Part shown: one piece after another, positions 35,801 to 43,926 of the stretch
Numbering within the stretch: position 1 is the stretch's first letter
How the letters are laid out: every line of letters begins with the position of its first letter
DNA from: Martinezella tropici
GTDB lineage: Bacteria > Pseudomonadota > Alphaproteobacteria > Rhizobiales > Rhizobiaceae
NCBI RefSeq assembly: GCF_008370325.1
Contig: NZ_VNIP01000011.1
Span: 62,001 to 126,000 of the forward strand
DNA length: 64,000 nt
Reading direction: 5' to 3'
Made by a program: the position numbers and the translations under genes
The notes under the pieces: generated by a model
Databases searched by the model: none
The model's input: only the letters and a program-made list of their open reading frames with translations
What the model was told of the DNA's origin: nothing

Positions 35801-37289
35801 CCGCCGCACTATCCTTGGCACGGGCCGCAAAGCGATGACGCATGGGTTCGCGATTGGCGGCGGCGGAAGCGACGATCTGCCGAGCTTCTCTGGGCTCGAC
35901 GCTTTCAAGGCTCGCCTTGTATTTCACGAGCAACTTCGAAAGCGCGGAAGCCGTATGAGCGCTCGCCGCAAAAACCACTCCTTCGCCTTTGATTTGCGGC
36001 TCGGGCGGCGCAACCGGATCAGGATCACTGATGACGACGTGCGCGTTCGTACCGCCGAAGCCGAAGGAGTTGATGCCCGCAAAACGCGGTTGCTTCGCAG
36101 GGAGGAGTTCGATCGCAGACGTATTGACGCGGACGTTCAAGCCCTCGAAATCGATCGCCTCGTTCGGGCGGTCGAAATGCAGGGAAGCCGGGAGGAAATT
36201 ATGCTCCAGTGCGATGATCGCCTTCAGCAGTCCAAACAGGCCTGATGCGGGTTCGGTATGGCCGATATTGGTCTTGATCGACCCGATCGGCACCGGCGCC
36301 CGCCGGTTGCGCCCTACGACCTCGCCGATCGCCCAGATTTCGGCGGGGTCGCCGACCTTCGTTCCCGTTCCATGCCCTTCGATGAAGGCAATGCGATTGA
36401 CATCGATCCCGCGCCCTTCGTAGATCGACTGCAGCAAGGCTGCCTGCGCCTCTCGCGACGGCATGGAGATGCCGTTGGTCCGCCCCGAGGAATTGACGCC
36501 GACGGCATGGATCCTGGCATAGCTGCGGTCCTTCTCGCGCAGCGCGACATCCGTCCGGCGTAAGACGATCGCCGCGCCGCCTTCAGCCCGAACATAACCG
36601 CGTCCATCCTCGGCATAGGCGCGGCAGAGGCCCTCCGGCGACAGCATGCGCGCCTGTGCGAAGCCAACGAAGGACATCGGGTGGAGCAGGACATTGATGC
36701 CGCCAACGATTGCGGTATCGATCTCGCCGCTCTCCAGCGCCCTCACCGCCTGGTCGAGCGCAACCAGCGACGACGAGCAGGCCGTGTCGATCGTCATGCT
36801 CGGCCCGCGCAGGCCGAATATGTGCGAGATGCGATTGGAAACGATCGAAAGCGTATTGCCCGTCATGAAATACGGGCTACCCGAGGCCGGATCTTCGAGC
36901 GTCAGGTTGCCATGCTCAAGGGAGGATGCACCGACATAAACGCCGACCCGCTGCCCCTCGAAACCGTCAATCGGTAGATTTGCATCTTCCAAAGCCCGCC
37001 AAACGACATTGAGAAGGATGCGCTGCTGCGGATCCATCTGCATCGCTTCGCGCTGGGAGAGGCCGAAAACAGCAGGGTCGAAGGCGTAGATATTGTCGAG
37101 AACGCCGGCCGCATATGTGTAGGTCTTGCCCGGGACGCCTACAGCCGGATGCCAAAAGCGCGCAAGGTCCCAACGCTCTTCAGGTATACGGCTTATCGTA
37201 CAACGCCCTTCCTTGAGGACAAGCTGCAATTCTTCAATCGAATCCGCCCCAGGGGCAACGCTTGCCCGCCCGATAATTTCAACCGTCAT
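29826..37289 (-). CDS. rkpA: Multidomain fatty-acid/polyketide synthase for KPS lipid (RkpA)
   Basis: 2487-residue iterative type I synthase. Domains: KS 1-425 (Cys171 in DTACSSS, His306, His344); AT 525-820 (GHSVGE, Ser616; YPFHHP); DH 885-1170 (HxxxGxxxxP at 921-930, Asp1087); a methyltransferase-like region about 1370-1550; a structural KR half 1560-1730; ER 1755-2072 (HGAAGGVG at 1895-1902); KR 2090-2280 (GGIGGFG; Lys2205, Ser2229, Tyr2242); ACP 2375-2450 (DSLMAME, Ser2411). No thioesterase, so release needs a partner, most likely RkpG. The methyltransferase motif reads LEIGSVSAVF, lacking the SAM glycines, so it is probably inactive. Full beta-keto reduction is predicted. First gene of the rkp operon. 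Confidence 0.93.
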   Translation of the reverse strand: MTVEIIGRASVAPGADSIEELQLVLKEGRCTISRIPEERWDLARFWHPAVGVPGKTYTYAAGVLDNIYAFDPAVFGLSQREAMQMDPQQRILLNVVWRALEDANLPIDGFEGQRVGVYVGASSLEHGNLTLEDPASGSPYFMTGNTLSIVSNRISHIFGLRGPSMTIDTACSSSLVALDQAVRALESGEIDTAIVGGINVLLHPMSFVGFAQARMLSPEGLCRAYAEDGRGYVRAEGGAAIVLRRTDVALREKDRSYARIHAVGVNSSGRTNGISMPSREAQAALLQSIYEGRGIDVNRIAFIEGHGTGTKVGDPAEIWAIGEVVGRNRRAPVPIGSIKTNIGHTEPASGLFGLLKAIIALEHNFLPASLHFDRPNEAIDFEGLNVRVNTSAIELLPAKQPRFAGINSFGFGGTNAHVVISDPDPVAPPEPQIKGEGVVFAASAHTASALSKLLVKYKASLESVEPREARQIVASAAANREPMRHRFAARAKDSAAVLAAIDAHLSGKTSVGEAGEAPAQAAKIAFVFSGNGSQWAGMGVGAYEENRHFRQCFQSFSALFEYYLGEKLTDVLVATDLSARLADTKIAQPLLFAIQASLSDCLWSMGVRPDAVLGHSVGEIAAAYAAKALTAAEAVAIVAKRSLHQDLLAGEGKMAAVVLGEDAALAFAKSHGLDNICIAAINASNSVTISGPADEVEAFRDAARKSQIVAHVLDINYPFHHPIIDRARDAFLTDLPDLAPDSGAGTFISTVTGELRDGRLLDTQYWWRNVRDPVLFKAGCQTAMAMGCNLFIEISPRPILSNYVAEIAKQSSVQVIAIPTLLREAPVASHDPVSQSFARAVANGAPALRARGSATRNAFVKLPSLPFEPLELRTQPTADEIDIFGRDRKNDHTLLGWRTDPNGSNWKNHLDARLFPDLAEHVVDGKAIMPGSGFVEIAVTAAQQYYGTDEVEIGNLEIIRPLELSQDRMVELSTILSPETGDIEIRSRERFSHDEWTVHAVGRCRKPVSGEGSSEPAERSGRDRKSVLTSEVTYETAERFGLHYGPHFQLLAKAVAFGQDLIEVDLKPPAVPAHPFGTYNLNPMSVDAAFHGLVALFDQFSGDEAGAPYIPVHFGTVKAFGRGRSIVKARIEIDRFSANSVKARFALFDAGGRPIAVLDDCRFRRTQLRRRATLESVAFHYESVPSAIFAGRDEAGTGALRISPQSSFEGNHALNNASLLLDAAVYRACHDIALTVADRKGSVVFSSLPGASEFRSFLVNCLYILEDAGIAAARDGKWEIPREPTLPPLAELLQEIYREDAGRVAEAVLVSNAHRETLEHLAMIRPHVVEQEPANRGASISGGATLEHMLLHSPLSERRLSLLAEALASAIKANAGLIEHILEIGSVSAVFSRKLAAAASAAGACLLIAEPREHARRALEIAFERDAHVIVTDPARLPDRTNADIVVASGDQSQHLMRDNDDIKRILRTVAAGGGQLLLADRAPSAFNDFVFGLSEGWFSDSQSPEFPVGRLGTPQQIEDLLETLGFAEPRIRELTFPEGSLIAVSAFSERRPEASSTAEAAEPILILSEQGRNGLAKLDKRMAIIDLGASPANLADVLGAIDCDTRRIVYLASRKSGEVTELSLSRLSAFAELANLLSRKSDGAKCRLIVVAPGGSPLAAGSVDEANAGFWAFGRVLQNEYDAFDVHLLDADADDKRTVMVIDALMAAETENREWFLDRLTGKIREIRAAAGPFGTIEASRQDFETATIRQHVGGRLDSVAWEETSLPVPDQGEVVVSVEATGLNFRDVMWAMGLLPEEALEDGFAGATIGMEFAGRILAVGDAVDDLQPGDTVMGIGPAAFSTHVRVRRDGVTKLPERMKATAAATVPVAFLTAYYAMVELGRIQPGETILIHGAAGGVGLAALQIAKHRGARVIATAGTVEKRGFLEMLGADHVLDSRSLDFVSGVRLLTGGQGVDLVLNSLFSEAMERSIELVKPFGRFLELGKRDYYADRKIGLRPFRRNVSYFGIDADQLLANAPDLTRRIFTEIGQLFAEEKLTPLPYRAFAHDEIGNAFRLMQNAGHIGKIVVRPPIPDVDSVLRASAKPLRFDARGIFLVAGGIGGFGLSAADWLVSRGARRIALCSRRGIADTETRKAMADWAKRGVVATLHACDITDATAVETLLAALRAEGALKGVVHAAMVLDDALLANLTPERNRPILEVKMRGAGTLDRLTRGDELELFLLFSSATTMLGNPGQANYVMANGYLEGLARARRAAGKPALAVGFGAIADKGFLARNGEVNDLLSKRLGKAALKARDALEQVERYILADTGAVDAAAVMIGEIDWNAVRLLPIAGRSLFEPLMRHTGSHQALSEGDSIDLRELISGKSEEEAQAALHGLVAAEIAAILRVTQDTVTPDKILKDIGLDSLMAMELGMSFQQKTGFDIPLSGVGEGTTVGDVVSRLRDRVMNRNGDDVKGDAAGNDQIVERLARSHAAEQEKRAAQ

Positions 37290-37632
37290 GATCTCTCAGC
37301 AATATTCTACGAAGTACACCAAGCTGGCCAATTTCAATATCAACTGTCCACATCATCATTATCTATGGTTGTCATTGATAAAAAATCTGCGTGTACAACC
37401 AATATGCGGCAGTGCAGCAACCGATGCAATATGAGATCTCTCAGCCCTCAATCCACGTAGAAAATCGCAGCCTTTGTTCGCGTCCACTGCAATTATTTCC
37501 GTCATTCAGTTCGCGACGAATCCCGCCCCTTCACAAGGCATGATCCGTCACGATCATACAGATGTCGGCACTCGCCGATGAATAGAGGCACAAGCAGCCG
37601 TCGTCAGAGCTGCAAAAGCCTCCATCGCCCGG
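37290..37632. other. AT-rich leader region upstream of rkpA
   Basis: 343 bases without a gene, clearly more AT-rich than the flanks near 37300-37440. It should contain the rkp operon promoter on the minus strand. GAGAG sits just before the rkpA ATG. No consensus promoter or operator can be called by eye. Confidence 0.5.
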
Positions 37633-37872
37633 CTATTGTCCCAGATTAGCCGCCGTCGCCGCCCCTTGCGAGGCGATACCCAATGGCGTGCCGATAAGGT
37701 TCAAGAATTTTCGAATATCAACCGAGGGATGACGCGAGACATAGATGACGTCGCGGCTCTTGACCGGGAAGGTCTGTCCAACGATCAGGCTATCGGGATT
37801 GGACATGTCAAACCGGTAGACGATCGGGTAGCGTCCCCTGGCATCGATGCCATAGCGCGATCTGCAGGTCAT
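37633..37872 (-). pseudogene. C-terminal fragment of a Wza-type polysaccharide export protein
   Basis: About 79 residues that match only the C-terminal end of outer-membrane polysaccharide export proteins: YPIVYRFDMSNPDSLIVGQ, then FPVKSRDVIYVSRHPSVDI and KFLNLIG. The signal peptide, lipobox, export domain and first SLBB domains (normally 250 or more residues) are missing. The reading frame begins six bases after the stop codon of the YhaN-like gene, so the 5' part has been lost at what looks like a rearrangement joint. The ATG at 37872 is unlikely to be functional. Probably a relic of a KPS or other polysaccharide export gene. Confidence 0.75.
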
Positions 37873-37877
37873 CTCGA

Positions 37878-40800
37878 TCAGAGCTGGATCAGATCGAGAT
37901 CTCTGCCGATCTCGCTTTTGGCGATATCGACGACGCTCATCTCGTGCGTGAAGAGGATCGTCTGGAAACGGTCGGCCGTTGCGGCAAGAACCTGCAGCCC
38001 GGCGCGGGCGCGCTCGTCGTCGAAGGTCTGGAAGATGTCGTCGACGATCAGCGGCGCCGGCTCGTTGCGGGCGGAATAATCTTCGAGAAATGCCAGCCGC
38101 AGGGCAAGATAGAGCTGATCGCCGGTGCCTTCGCTCAGGCCATCCAGTGGCACGCGTTCGCCTGCGGCGCGTTCCGCCAGCAGCTGCAGCGCATCACTTT
38201 CATCGTGGGCTTCGACGAGACGGGCAAAACGGCCGCCGGTCAGCTGCGAGAACAGCTCGCCCGCCCGCCTGATGACGGGATCGGCCTGCTTTTCGCGATA
38301 GGCCTCCATCGAGCCCGCCAGCATGCGGGCCGCAATCTTCAACACGACCCATTGCCGCGCGAGATCCTTTGCCTCCTGCTCGGCCGAAAGCTTTTCGAAA
38401 ACTGCATATTCGGCACTTACGCCCGTTTCCAAGGCCTGCCGCTGGCGGCGGTTCTCCGCCAGCCGTGCCGAAAGCTCTCCATGCATGGCGAACTGCCGCT
38501 GGTCTTCCTCGGTCAATCGCTCGATTTCGAGATCGGCGGCGACGCGTTCGAAGCCGGCAAGCTCGGCCCGAAGATCGCCTTCGGCCTTGCCATCGGCCTG
38601 CTGGCGGAAACGATCGCGGCTTTCGACGAGCCGTTCAGTCAGCCGCAGACGTTCACGCAGCCGCGACAGCAAAGCCGGCAGATCTTCCACGCCGCCGAGA
38701 TCGGCAGTCAGATGATCGAGATCCGCCGCGATGGCAGCAAGTGCCGCCTCCTGGCGGACTACGTGCCCTTCCCCACGCTGCTGTTCCTCTTCCAGGCTGT
38801 CGCGTTTCTTCAGTTCGCCGCGCATGGCGTTGACGCGGGTGTGCAGCGCCTCGGCGGCGGCGTCCGGTGGCAGATGGTCCAGCTCATAGCCGCTATTGGC
38901 TGCAAGGGTCGCCAGTCGCCGCTCGAAATCCGCCATGTCGCGCCGCATGCCATTGACGCGGCGCAGGCGGTTTTCGCGCTCCGCCAGGACATCGGGCAGC
39001 TCCTGCCATGCCTTCAGGGCGGCATTCGCCATATCCAGCGTCGTATCGGATGGCAGGCCAAGAAGTGCGATGGCCTTGCCGAAAGCCTCGCGCCAGTCGG
39101 TGTGCTGCCGTTCCAATATCCGCTGCTGGTCCTCGAATCGCGCCAGCCGGTCACGCGCCGCGCCGATCTCCCCTTCCCGCGTGCGGCTTTCGCTCCAGCG
39201 TTCCGAAAGAAGACGCAGATGCTTGCGTAGGCCTTCAGCAATCGCGGCCGGTGGAAGGCGCCCGCTCTTATAGCCGGTCGCCTCGACGATATCCTGCAAG
39301 GCGGGCAAGACGCGGCCTTCCGCCAACGCATTCTCCTCCCGTTCGTCCCGCAGATCCCGCAATGCCTTGCGCTCGCGTCGTAGCAGTTCCACTCCGCGTC
39401 GCCATTCCAGCATCGTCGATGGATAGAGGGCATCAATGCCGCAGGGTTCAAAAAGCGCTGCGAAGGTCGCCTGGGCATCCTTCAGGGCCTTCTCGCAGCT
39501 CTTCAGCCGACCAGAGGCCTCTTCGCGCTCCTGCAGCAGGCGTGTTTGACGAAGGCGATAATCAGCATGGCGTGCGACACGATCCGCATCGCTCAGGGCC
39601 GCATCGGCCAGGCGATCGGCCTCGGCAACACCGACGGTCAGCGCCGCAAGCACCTTGGCTTCCGGGCCTACGCCGTCCGTCCACCTTTGCTGGATGGAGG
39701 TCCATTGCGCATCACGGCTCGCGCGCGCGGCGATGATCTGTTCGCGGGTGACGATCGGCCCGGTGCGCTCTGCGTCCGCGAGCGTTCGTTCTATCTCGGC
39801 CAGTTGCTCGTCATGGTTCTGCAGCTTGCCGGCAGCATCGCGTGCCTTCGATCGCACAGCGTCGATGACATCGCGATGCCCAGTAATCTCCGTCGTTTCC
39901 GGCAGCGGCACGGAGAAAAGCGCGTCAATGTCACTAACCGGTGGCTGCAGTCGTCCGGCTGCTTCCTTGAGATCGGATTCGATGCGGCGTATCTGCGTGT
40001 CCAGCCCGTCAATACGGCTCAAGGCCGAGAGATCGCTGCCCAGCGCCTCGAGCTGATCGATGTAGGGCCGCGGATCGATGAGCCGGCCCGCAAGGCTATC
40101 CTTCTCAAGCGCAGCAAGCTGCCGGCGCTCGCTCTCGGATTGCTCGGCAAGGGATTGCATCTGCCGCGCGAGCTGCCTGCCCTCATCCACCAGCTCGGAC
40201 AGGCGCGCACGGTCGACATCGCTCGGCTGCTGCCGTTCCAGCTCTGCTTCGGCAAGACCGAGACGACGGGCAAGCTGCGAAAGCGTCGTGTCATAACCGG
40301 CAAGCTCCTGATCGACGCGCGGCAGATCGTGACGCTGGGCCCGGTAGTTGCCGGTATCGGCAAAGAGCTGGGTGATATCGCCCGACATCTGCAACAGCGC
40401 TTCATCGACCTGGATGCGCGACAGGTCTTCCTCGGCGCGCAGAACGGCTTGCCGAGCTCGGCGCAGTTCCTCCTCGCTCGCTTGTTTATCGCGCAATCTC
40501 TGTTCAAGCGTATCGGCGAAGCCTTCCGGTATGGCGGAAAGGTCGGACAGTCCGTCGAGCCCGAGGGTTTCCGCGTCGATTTCGGCGAGCAAGGGCTGCA
40601 AGGTCTTCAGCCTCTTGAGCCGGTCCAGTGCTTCTCGCGTGCCGCGACGTTCCGCCTGCAGGCGGTCCAGTTCCGTCTCCAGCTCGGCCGCTTCGGCAAG
40701 GAGCTTCTTCCAGTCGCCGGACTTCAGCTCATTGTCCCGCTCCGCCTTGCGGGCATCTTCGTAGCGGTCGATGGCTTGGTAGAAACCGCGATCCTTCGAG

Positions 40801-41333
40801 CGTCTGGCCGCATAGATGCCGTCAGCCTCCGCCTCCAGCGACTGGCGTAGCCGGGACAGGCCGGTCAGGCCGGAAGCAGCCGAAAACAGCAGGCTGCCGA
40901 TCTCGCCGCCGCTGCGCAGCATGGCGGTCGCACCCTGCCGCAGCCTTTGGGAGTCGAGACCGAAGGCGCGCTCGAAGACATCGCGGCTCAAATTGCCGAG
41001 GAAAGGCGAAAGCGCATCCTCGGCGAACGGCGTCTCCTTGTCATCAGGAGCCAGAAGCGTTCCCTTCCGGCCGCGGCGGCGACGGAAGCTTAAGCGTGCT
41101 CCGTCGCGCGCATTGATATCGGCTCCGATCCGCAAAGCTCCGGGTTCGTGCAGGAAACTCTGCTCGGCGGCGGTCGGGAAGCCGAAAAGAAGATCGGAGA
41201 TTGCGCTCAGGGCCGAGGATTTACCCGCCTCGTTCGGACCATAGATCACGTGCAGCCGCGCACCGGGGCGAAAATCGAGCATGCGATCGGTGAGCGCGCC
41301 ATAGCGGAGAATATCGAGCCGCGTAAAGCGCAT
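37878..41333 (-). CDS. YhaN-like SMC/SbcC-type ATPase
   Basis: 1151 residues. Walker A GPNEAGKSS is at residues 32-40 and the ABC signature region LSEGTGDQLYLALRLAFL lies near 1057, followed by Walker B PLIVDDIFQTFDD and the switch histidine in LFTHE. Between them are several hundred residues of predicted coiled coil, rich in Glu, Arg, Leu and Ala (about 170-880). This is the SbcC/Rad50-type layout of YhaN. Its ATG overlaps the stop of the YhaO-like phosphoesterase gene by one base, the usual pairing. The pair probably acts on DNA ends or secondary structures; the substrate is unknown. A truncated export gene follows 5 bases after the stop. Confidence 0.88.
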   Translation of the reverse strand: MRFTRLDILRYGALTDRMLDFRPGARLHVIYGPNEAGKSSALSAISDLLFGFPTAAEQSFLHEPGALRIGADINARDGARLSFRRRRGRKGTLLAPDDKETPFAEDALSPFLGNLSRDVFERAFGLDSQRLRQGATAMLRSGGEIGSLLFSAASGLTGLSRLRQSLEAEADGIYAARRSKDRGFYQAIDRYEDARKAERDNELKSGDWKKLLAEAAELETELDRLQAERRGTREALDRLKRLKTLQPLLAEIDAETLGLDGLSDLSAIPEGFADTLEQRLRDKQASEEELRRARQAVLRAEEDLSRIQVDEALLQMSGDITQLFADTGNYRAQRHDLPRVDQELAGYDTTLSQLARRLGLAEAELERQQPSDVDRARLSELVDEGRQLARQMQSLAEQSESERRQLAALEKDSLAGRLIDPRPYIDQLEALGSDLSALSRIDGLDTQIRRIESDLKEAAGRLQPPVSDIDALFSVPLPETTEITGHRDVIDAVRSKARDAAGKLQNHDEQLAEIERTLADAERTGPIVTREQIIAARASRDAQWTSIQQRWTDGVGPEAKVLAALTVGVAEADRLADAALSDADRVARHADYRLRQTRLLQEREEASGRLKSCEKALKDAQATFAALFEPCGIDALYPSTMLEWRRGVELLRRERKALRDLRDEREENALAEGRVLPALQDIVEATGYKSGRLPPAAIAEGLRKHLRLLSERWSESRTREGEIGAARDRLARFEDQQRILERQHTDWREAFGKAIALLGLPSDTTLDMANAALKAWQELPDVLAERENRLRRVNGMRRDMADFERRLATLAANSGYELDHLPPDAAAEALHTRVNAMRGELKKRDSLEEEQQRGEGHVVRQEAALAAIAADLDHLTADLGGVEDLPALLSRLRERLRLTERLVESRDRFRQQADGKAEGDLRAELAGFERVAADLEIERLTEEDQRQFAMHGELSARLAENRRQRQALETGVSAEYAVFEKLSAEQEAKDLARQWVVLKIAARMLAGSMEAYREKQADPVIRRAGELFSQLTGGRFARLVEAHDESDALQLLAERAAGERVPLDGLSEGTGDQLYLALRLAFLEDYSARNEPAPLIVDDIFQTFDDERARAGLQVLAATADRFQTILFTHEMSVVDIAKSEIGRDLDLIQL

Positions 41334-42568
41334 CAGCCCGCCCCCTGCCCGCGCGCCAGCAGCAATTGCCGCGCCTCCTCGATGAGGGTGTCCACGCTGT
41401 CATCCAGCGGCATATCAGTTGCGCCGAGGCCACCCGGCAGACGCACGGCAATCTCGTCGATCAGCCGGCCGGCTTCCGCGGCAATATCGGCATCGCCGGC
41501 ATGTTCGGCCAGCAGTTGGCGCAGATCGAGCGCGCCGTCCGCATCCGCCGCTTTCTCCGACGGCGGCTCCAGCCGCAATTCCAGCTTTTCCAGCCAGATA
41601 TCCTCATGCACGCGGTGGCAGGCGGCTTCCACCTCGTCGCGCCATTGCTGGCGATTGGCGGCCATTGCGCCGTGTAGCAGCGTCACGCCAGAAAGCCGGA
41701 CGCGCAACGCGGTCATACGCCCTGCCATCTCATCGGCAAAGGGTTGCACCGCCTGTTCCACATGGCGCAGGATCGCCGCCTGATCGTCATCAGGACTGAC
41801 GACGATATCGACTTGCGCAAAGCGCGCCTCGTCAACGATCAGTCGCTCGTGGTCGATCCGCCCGTCTTCAACGGTCACCAGCACCGCACCCTTGGCACCG
41901 CGCTCGCGGATATTGCGACCCTGCAGATTGCCCGGAAAGATGACGATTGGATCCTGCGCCACCACTTCATAGTCGTGCACATGACCGAGCGCCCAGTAGT
42001 CATAGCCGCGCGAGCGCAGGTCATCGACGGAGCATGGCGCATAGGGCGCATGCGGCTCGCGGCCGGTGAGCGAGGTATGAAGAATGCCGATGTTGAACCA
42101 GCCGGAGACAGGTGCGGGATAGGAAATCGCCAGATTGTCGTTAGCGGAGCGTTCGGCAAAGCCTTGGCCATGCAGCGCCACCTGCAGCGCCTCCAGCCTG
42201 ACGCTGCCGGGCTTGCCGGTCGGAAACTCATGGACGTTTGACGGCAGGGTGATGGTCTTGGTGATGACGCTTGCCGCATCGTGATTGCCACGCAGCAGAT
42301 AGACCGGAATATCAGCCCGCTCCAGCCGCGCCATCTCGCGATTGAAGAACAGGCCGATCTTGTTGTCCTTCCAATCGCCGTCATAGACATCGCCGGCAAT
42401 CACGAAGAAATCGACACGCCTTTCGATCGCCAGCCCCACCAACGTCGAGAAGGCCTTGCGACTGGCTTCGACGAAGACCGCGGCGACGGCGGCATCCTTT
42501 AGAGCCAGACCCTGAAAGGGGCTGCCAAGGTGCAGATCGGCGGCATGAATGAAGCTGAAAGAGGGCAT
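41333..42568 (-). CDS. YhaO-like DNA repair exonuclease (calcineurin-type phosphoesterase)
   Basis: 411-residue metallophosphoesterase of the SbcD/Mre11/YhaO group. Metal-binding motifs in order: HAADLHLGSP (residues 8-17), IAGDVYDGDW (about 57-66), LLRGNHDAA (about 93-101) and LGHVHDYEV (about 196-204). The C-terminal region (about 270-411) is helical and acidic, likely the ATPase-binding part. It is coupled to the YhaN-like ATPase gene by overlapping stop and start codons, so the two proteins should form a complex of the Mre11-Rad50 kind. Confidence 0.88.
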   Translation of the reverse strand: MPSFSFIHAADLHLGSPFQGLALKDAAVAAVFVEASRKAFSTLVGLAIERRVDFFVIAGDVYDGDWKDNKIGLFFNREMARLERADIPVYLLRGNHDAASVITKTITLPSNVHEFPTGKPGSVRLEALQVALHGQGFAERSANDNLAISYPAPVSGWFNIGILHTSLTGREPHAPYAPCSVDDLRSRGYDYWALGHVHDYEVVAQDPIVIFPGNLQGRNIRERGAKGAVLVTVEDGRIDHERLIVDEARFAQVDIVVSPDDDQAAILRHVEQAVQPFADEMAGRMTALRVRLSGVTLLHGAMAANRQQWRDEVEAACHRVHEDIWLEKLELRLEPPSEKAADADGALDLRQLLAEHAGDADIAAEAGRLIDEIAVRLPGGLGATDMPLDDSVDTLIEEARQLLLARGQGAG

Positions 42569-42792
42569 GGGCTCCGATAGCAGTCAGATATCCGGTCTTT
42601 CCCTTGTAAGGAAACGGAGACGCGATGAATACCGCGTGGACTACTTCATCCAATGGTTTCGCAAGCCAGGCCGAGTTTGTCATGTTTCTCAGTCACGCGA
42701 TTGCGATCTTCGATCGCCAATCCGCGCTGGTGACCCTGTCGGACGGCTGCTACTGCCCTATCATCTTGCGAACAAGAGAGAGGAGACATTTC

Positions 42793-43779
42793 ATGAGACA
42801 TCATGCTTTCGGACGGACGCCCTTTATCGTGACCGATGTCGGTTTCGGCGCCTGGCAGATCGGCGGCGCATGGGGTGATGTCAGCGAGGCCGATGGCCGC
42901 GCGGCGCTGAATGCCGCTCTCGATGCCGGCATGACCTTCATCGATACCGCCGACGTCTATGGCGATGGCCGCTCGGAAAAGATCATCGCTGACGTCCTGA
43001 AGGCACGTGGCGGCGAGCGCCCGATGGTGGCAACAAAGGCCGGCCGCCGGCTGAACCCGCATGTGGCCGACGGCTATACCAAGGCCAATCTGGAAGGCTT
43101 CATCGATCGCAGCCTGAAGAATCTCGGCGTCGAGAGCCTTGACCTGGTGCAGCTTCACTGCCCGCCGACCGAAGTTCTCTATCGACCCGAAGTTTTCGCC
43201 GGTCTCGACGATCTGCAGAAGGCCGGAAAAATTAAGGGATATGGCGTCAGCGTCGCACTGGTCGAGGAGGCGCTGAAGGCGATCGAATATCCGGGCGTAC
43301 TCAGCATCCAGATTATCTACAACATCTTCCGCCAGCGTCCCGACCACCTGTTCTTCAAGGAGGCAAAACGCAGGAACGTGGCCGTCATCGCCCGCGTTCC
43401 CCTCGCCTCCGGCCTGCTCTCCGGCAAGATCACCCGTGACACGCAGTTTGCCAGCGACGACCACCGCAGCTTCAACCGTCATGGCGAGGCGTTCGATGTC
43501 GGCGAGACCTTTGCCGGCGTTCCCTTTGAAGTCGGCCTCCAGGCGGTTGAAGAAGTGCGCAAGCTGGTTCCGGCCGGCGCGAGCATGGCAGCCTTCGCCC
43601 TGCGCTGGATTCTCATGAACGAAGCCGTCACCGTCGTCATTCCCGGCGCCCGCAATGCCGAACAGGCAAAGGCCAACGCAACTGCAGCCGATCTCGCGCC
43701 GCTTTCGGCCGACGTCATGGCGGCGACGCGCGAAATCTACGAGCGGTTGATCGCGCCGCACGTCCATCATCGCTGGTAA
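42793..43779 (+). CDS. Aldo/keto reductase
   Basis: 328-residue NAD(P)H-dependent oxidoreductase with TIM-barrel fold. The catalytic tetrad is visible: Asp and Tyr in IDTADVYGDG (about residues 49-58), Lys in ATKAGRR (about 80) and His in LVQLHCPP (about 117). The C-terminal cofactor segment VVIPGARNAEQ binds the nucleotide. The ATG at 42793 has AGAGAGGAG upstream and gives the normal length. An in-frame ATG at 42625 would add 56 residues with no domain. Transcribed away from the nuclease gene; substrate unknown. Confidence 0.9.
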   Translation: MRHHAFGRTPFIVTDVGFGAWQIGGAWGDVSEADGRAALNAALDAGMTFIDTADVYGDGRSEKIIADVLKARGGERPMVATKAGRRLNPHVADGYTKANLEGFIDRSLKNLGVESLDLVQLHCPPTEVLYRPEVFAGLDDLQKAGKIKGYGVSVALVEEALKAIEYPGVLSIQIIYNIFRQRPDHLFFKEAKRRNVAVIARVPLASGLLSGKITRDTQFASDDHRSFNRHGEAFDVGETFAGVPFEVGLQAVEEVRKLVPAGASMAAFALRWILMNEAVTVVIPGARNAEQAKANATAADLAPLSADVMAATREIYERLIAPHVHHRW

Positions 43780-43797
43780 CAGCCCTGCGTGAAATGG

Positions 43798-43827
43798 GTA
43801 GCCGGAATGCCCTTCCGGCTACTTTGG
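43798..43827 (+). terminator. Terminator after the aldo/keto reductase gene
   Basis: Perfect 10-bp stem GTAGCCGGAA / TTCCGGCTAC with a five-base loop, followed by TTTGGGAGTCTTTTG. The U-tract is interrupted, so efficiency is uncertain. Confidence 0.6.
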
Positions 43828-43926
43828 GAGTCTTTTGACAAGCGCAGCGGCGACATCAGTATACAGTTGCCTAAGCCGGAAGATATTGAGGAAAACGGCC
43901 CGAACCGAGCCTAGAGGAGAAATGTC

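Noticed and set aside
42625..42792. 56-residue N-terminal extension of the aldo/keto reductase
   Set aside because: No homologous domain, and a good ribosome site precedes the internal ATG at 42793.
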